Source: Mesorhizobium loti (GTDB lineage Bacteria > Pseudomonadota > Alphaproteobacteria > Rhizobiales > Rhizobiaceae). Taken from it: a stretch of 64,000 nt of DNA. This document shows positions 61,786 to 64,000 of the stretch, piece after piece (positions within the stretch are counted from its first letter, which is position 1; each line of letters begins with the position of its first letter). The stretch is taken from contig NZ_PJRO01000003.1 of NCBI RefSeq assembly GCF_002858745.1, forward strand, positions 248,001 through 312,000. The letters run 5' to 3'. The notes beneath the pieces were generated by a model. The model did not search any database, had not been told where the DNA came from, and saw only the letters and a list, made by a program, of their open reading frames with translations. The position numbers and the translations under genes were made by a program.

Positions 61786-62885
61786 CAGCACGAGGCGAGC
61801 GCCCGCTCCTGCTTGACGCGTTCCTTCAGTGCGCCCGAGGCCTCGGGGTAACGCTTGCCGATCTCGGAAAAAGTGGCGCAGGCGACATCGCGCTGCTTCA
61901 GGCCCATCAGCGAGATACCAAGCTTCAGCAGCATGTCCGGTGCCTTCTTGGATTTCTGATAGTCCTTGCTGGCGGCGAGGAAAACTTCAGCCGCGTCGCG
62001 GTATTTCTGCTGCCCGAGCAGGGATTCGCCCAACCAATAATGGGCGTCCGCAGCCTTGGGATCGGAGGGGTAGCGTTCGATATGCTGGCGGAACCCCTGT
62101 TCCGCAGTTCCATAGTCACCCGAAAGCACGAACTGATAGGAATTGCGGTAGAGTTCGTCGGGACTGTTGGTCGACGGCAGCGAAGCAACGACACCGCCGC
62201 CCTGGGCCGGCGGCTGCGAAGGCGAAGCTGAATTCGGGACATCCGCCGGTGGCACCGCGCTGACGACATTGCCGTTCTTGTCGACGGTGATGGTACCAAA
62301 CGACTTCGACGGCTCGCCAGGGATGAGTTTGCCCGGCTCGCCATTACCGGAATCGATGATGAGATCGCCGACCTGATCACCGGTTTCGCCCGGACCGCCA
62401 GGCTGTGGCGCCTGGCTGGCCGACTGTGTCTGCCCGGAAGGGTGCGCGCCAGCGGCAGCTGGCGCCGAAGGCGCGGCCGAGGCAGGTGCCTGGGCCACGC
62501 TGCTGCCGCCGCCAGGGGCGGCGTCAGACTTTTTCTGCGGAGCAGCTCCACCACCCTGCTCGATCTGCTGGAAGCGGAATTCATTGTCTTCCTGCGTCTT
62601 GCGCAACTGTTCCTGCAATTGCAGGATCTGGAAGTTCAACTCCTCGATCTTGCCGTTCATCTGCCGAAGCTGGTCCTCCAGGCCGACCGAGCCGCTCTGG
62701 GCCAGCTGCACGGTCTCGCTCTTCTTTTCCTTGCCTCCGAATACGCCGGGAAGCCCGAAACTCGGCAAGCTGAACGAAAAGCCGTCCTCGGTGGTTCGCA
62801 CCGGCCCGGCGGCATTGGCGGGTGCAATCACACTCGCTGCGAGCAGGACTGCAAGTGTCCCGCTCAGGATTGTTCTAAAATGCAT
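61785..62885 (-). CDS. cpoB: Tol-Pal accessory periplasmic protein CpoB (YbgF)
   Basis: This encodes 366 residues. A signal peptide ends APANAA (~residue 26). A coiled-coil stretch rich in Gln and Leu follows (LEDQLRQMNGKIEELNFQILQLQEQLRKTQEDNEFR), then a Pro/Ala/Gly-rich linker, and TPR repeats (ELYRNSYQFVLSGDYGTAEQGF, DAHYWLGESLLGQQKYRDAAEVFLAASK) form the C-terminus. It coordinates outer-membrane constriction with peptidoglycan synthesis. It is 322 bp downstream of pal and overlaps tilS. Confidence 0.92.
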   Translation of the reverse strand: MHFRTILSGTLAVLLAASVIAPANAAGPVRTTEDGFSFSLPSFGLPGVFGGKEKKSETVQLAQSGSVGLEDQLRQMNGKIEELNFQILQLQEQLRKTQEDNEFRFQQIEQGGGAAPQKKSDAAPGGGSSVAQAPASAAPSAPAAAGAHPSGQTQSASQAPQPGGPGETGDQVGDLIIDSGNGEPGKLIPGEPSKSFGTITVDKNGNVVSAVPPADVPNSASPSQPPAQGGGVVASLPSTNSPDELYRNSYQFVLSGDYGTAEQGFRQHIERYPSDPKAADAHYWLGESLLGQQKYRDAAEVFLAASKDYQKSKKAPDMLLKLGISLMGLKQRDVACATFSEIGKRYPEASGALKERVKQERALASC

Positions 62886-63143
62886 TGGTCTCTCGCCATC
62901 AGGGTCAAAACAGGTTCATTGCCCGGAACCGGCTCCCGCCTTGGGAACGGTTGCCGACCCGAACGCATCCGCTTTTAGCAGGGCGCGAGACTTCGGCCAA
63001 ATTTTGTTTCAGCCAGATATTTGAGTGCCGCTTGTCCCTTCGGACGCGCAAAAGGACGCTCTGATCCTTTGAAGCTGTGCATCGTGTTCGCCGGAGGTAT
63101 CCCGATTTTCGGGACGATGCGCTCATGGCCGTTCGGCCAAGAA
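62886..63143. other. pal-cpoB intergenic region
   Basis: About 260 bp between the pal terminator and cpoB, probably holding a separate cpoB promoter. No gene or further repeat is visible. Confidence 0.4.
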
Positions 63144-63169
63144 AAAGGCGGCCGTGCGGCCGCCTTTTC
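63144..63169 (-). terminator. terminator after pal
   Basis: AAAAGGCGGCC, GTGC, GGCCGCCTTTT: perfect 11-bp arms about 40 bp beyond the pal stop, with T tract on the minus strand. Confidence 0.85.
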
Positions 63170-63207
63170 GTGATTGACCGCGATAGCCGGCCGGAGCCGG
63201 CGGCAGA

Positions 63208-63711
63208 TCAGGAGCCAGCGCCCGACAGCGTGGTGACAGCGCGACGGTTCTGCGACCAGCACGAGATGTCGTCGCAGACAGCGACCGGGCGTTCCTTGCC
63301 GTAGGAAATCGTCTTCAGGCGGTTGGAAGCCACACCCTTGCCAATCAGGAAGTCGCGGGTAGCAGCGGCCCGGCGAGCGCCAAGCGCCAGGTTGTATTCG
63401 CGGGTGCCGCGCTCGTCGGCGTGGCCTTCGACGACGATGGCGTACTGGCCATACTTGTTCAACCACTGGGCCTGGCGACCCAGCGTCTGCTGAGCGTCGG
63501 CGCGGACCGAAGAGGAGTCGGTGTCGAAGAAAATGCGGTCGCCGACATTGACGGTGAAGTCCTGTGCCGAACCCGGAGTGGCGGCGCCACCGCCCAGGCC
63601 GAGGTCAGCCGCGCTGTTCGGGGTCTTCTTCGAGGCGCAGCCTGCAATCGCCAGGGAGGCGACCAGCGCGATCATGACCGGGTTCGTGGTAAGCTTTGCG
63701 ATACGGCGCAT
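63208..63711 (-). CDS. pal: peptidoglycan-associated lipoprotein Pal
   Basis: This encodes 167 residues. A lipobox IAGC with Cys25 follows the signal peptide. The OmpA-type peptidoglycan-binding domain starts near VNVGDRIFFDTDS, and EGHADERGTREYNLALGARRAAATRDFL contains the diaminopimelate-binding Asp and Arg. It anchors the outer membrane to the wall within Tol-Pal; tolB is expected just beyond the window. ATG 63711 follows GGAGAGG. Confidence 0.95.
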   Translation of the reverse strand: MRRIAKLTTNPVMIALVASLAIAGCASKKTPNSAADLGLGGGAATPGSAQDFTVNVGDRIFFDTDSSSVRADAQQTLGRQAQWLNKYGQYAIVVEGHADERGTREYNLALGARRAAATRDFLIGKGVASNRLKTISYGKERPVAVCDDISCWSQNRRAVTTLSGAGS

Positions 63712-63941
63712 GCCGCCTCTCCTTCGCATTCGAGTGATTTCGTTGATATGCCAGTAACCACGTTTGGGTTAACCGACGCTCAAGAAACACGGTTAAAATT
63801 CTGTTGCGGTCGCCGTCCGCGACCTTGGCCGCGGCTTCCGGTCCGGCAGACCACGACACCACGGCACGCTTGACGCTGCACTGTACTACCCGAGAAGCGT
63901 AGCCGGCTTGCCGCGCGCCTACGCCGATCCTCGGATCACTG

Positions 63942-64000
63942 GAGCGTTTCCGTTTTTCATGGAAACGCGGAAACTCTCTAGTTCCCTGTTTTTACGCAAT
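63942..64000. repeat. RIME-like element, copy 8, cut by the window end
   Basis: GAGCGTTTCCG...CGGAAACTCTC followed by TTTTTACGCAAT, the junction seen in copy 2. The second module continues past the end of the window. Confidence 0.65.

Overview
The window is chromosomal DNA of high G+C from an alphaproteobacterium, most likely a Hyphomicrobiales (Rhizobiales) member close to Mesorhizobium/Aminobacter. This rests on the rhizobial-type gene order pal-cpoB-tilS-ftsH, a phaB-phaA/phaR locus, a carD-fdxA-S4-Suv3-like helicase block, a 6S RNA gene upstream of 5-formyl-THF cyclo-ligase, a candidate CtrA box, and at least seven copies of a RIME-like mosaic intergenic repeat built around GAGCAATTCC and GAGCGTTTCCG palindromes. 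I see no rRNA, tRNA, insertion sequence, prophage or CRISPR array.

Layout. 0.1-1.1 kb: two small proteins (one exported, one DUF2934 with a Lys/Ala tail). 1.4-10.5 kb: an amine-uptake and oxidation region with a Rieske oxygenase, an AraC regulator, a PhyH-type dioxygenase, an EamA transporter, a class III aminotransferase and a polyamine-type ABC importer lacking its binding protein. 10.5-13 kb: an ArsR regulator divergent from five alternating SRPBCC and VOC genes. 13-15.7 kb: TerC, YmdB-type phosphoesterase, 5-FCL and 6S RNA. 15.9-19.9 kb: MoxR ATPase, GNAT, GH25 lipoprotein and CoxE-like VWA protein. 20-25.3 kb: CarD, FdxA, S4 protein and a Suv3-like helicase. 26-30.7 kb: PHB and malonyl-CoA genes. 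30.7-35.6 kb: M19 dipeptidase, a BetI-like TetR, the missing ABC binding protein and an FAD amine oxidase. 35.9-39.6 kb: YebC, two RDD proteins, a SelT/W-like protein and Ddl. 39.7-49.9 kb: an NmrA/TetR pair, L31, an ABC exporter, an M20 hydrolase, a nitroreductase/GntR pair, M32 carboxypeptidase and an outer-membrane barrel. 50.1-58.2 kb: GlmM, then an accessory segment with two Cys-repeat exported proteins, a beta-helix/dihaem cytochrome pair with its own TetR, and a frameshifted Na+/H+ antiporter. 58.4-63.7 kb: FtsH, TilS, CpoB, Pal.

How the parts may work together. The strongest systems-level signal is a shared operator. A perfect 24-bp palindrome (arms CTTATTGAATG, centre AA) lies 12 bp upstream of the Rieske gene. 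Related 16-bp sites lie between the aminotransferase and the ABC importer, and upstream of the BetI-like regulator whose operon carries the binding protein and the FAD amine oxidase. Loci about 30 kb apart therefore look like one regulon for uptake and oxidative breakdown of an N-containing, possibly N-methylated, substrate. The substrate is not identifiable from sequence, and no reductase for the Rieske enzyme is present in the window.

Other points for a second look are the Cys-repeat exported pair, TGC/GCA-rich repeats upstream of phaR, a 33-bp relic of the binding-protein gene's 3' end behind the amine oxidase, an RDD gene with no ATG/GTG/TTG upstream of its first membrane helix, and a regulator whose C-terminus is encoded by an intergenic repeat.
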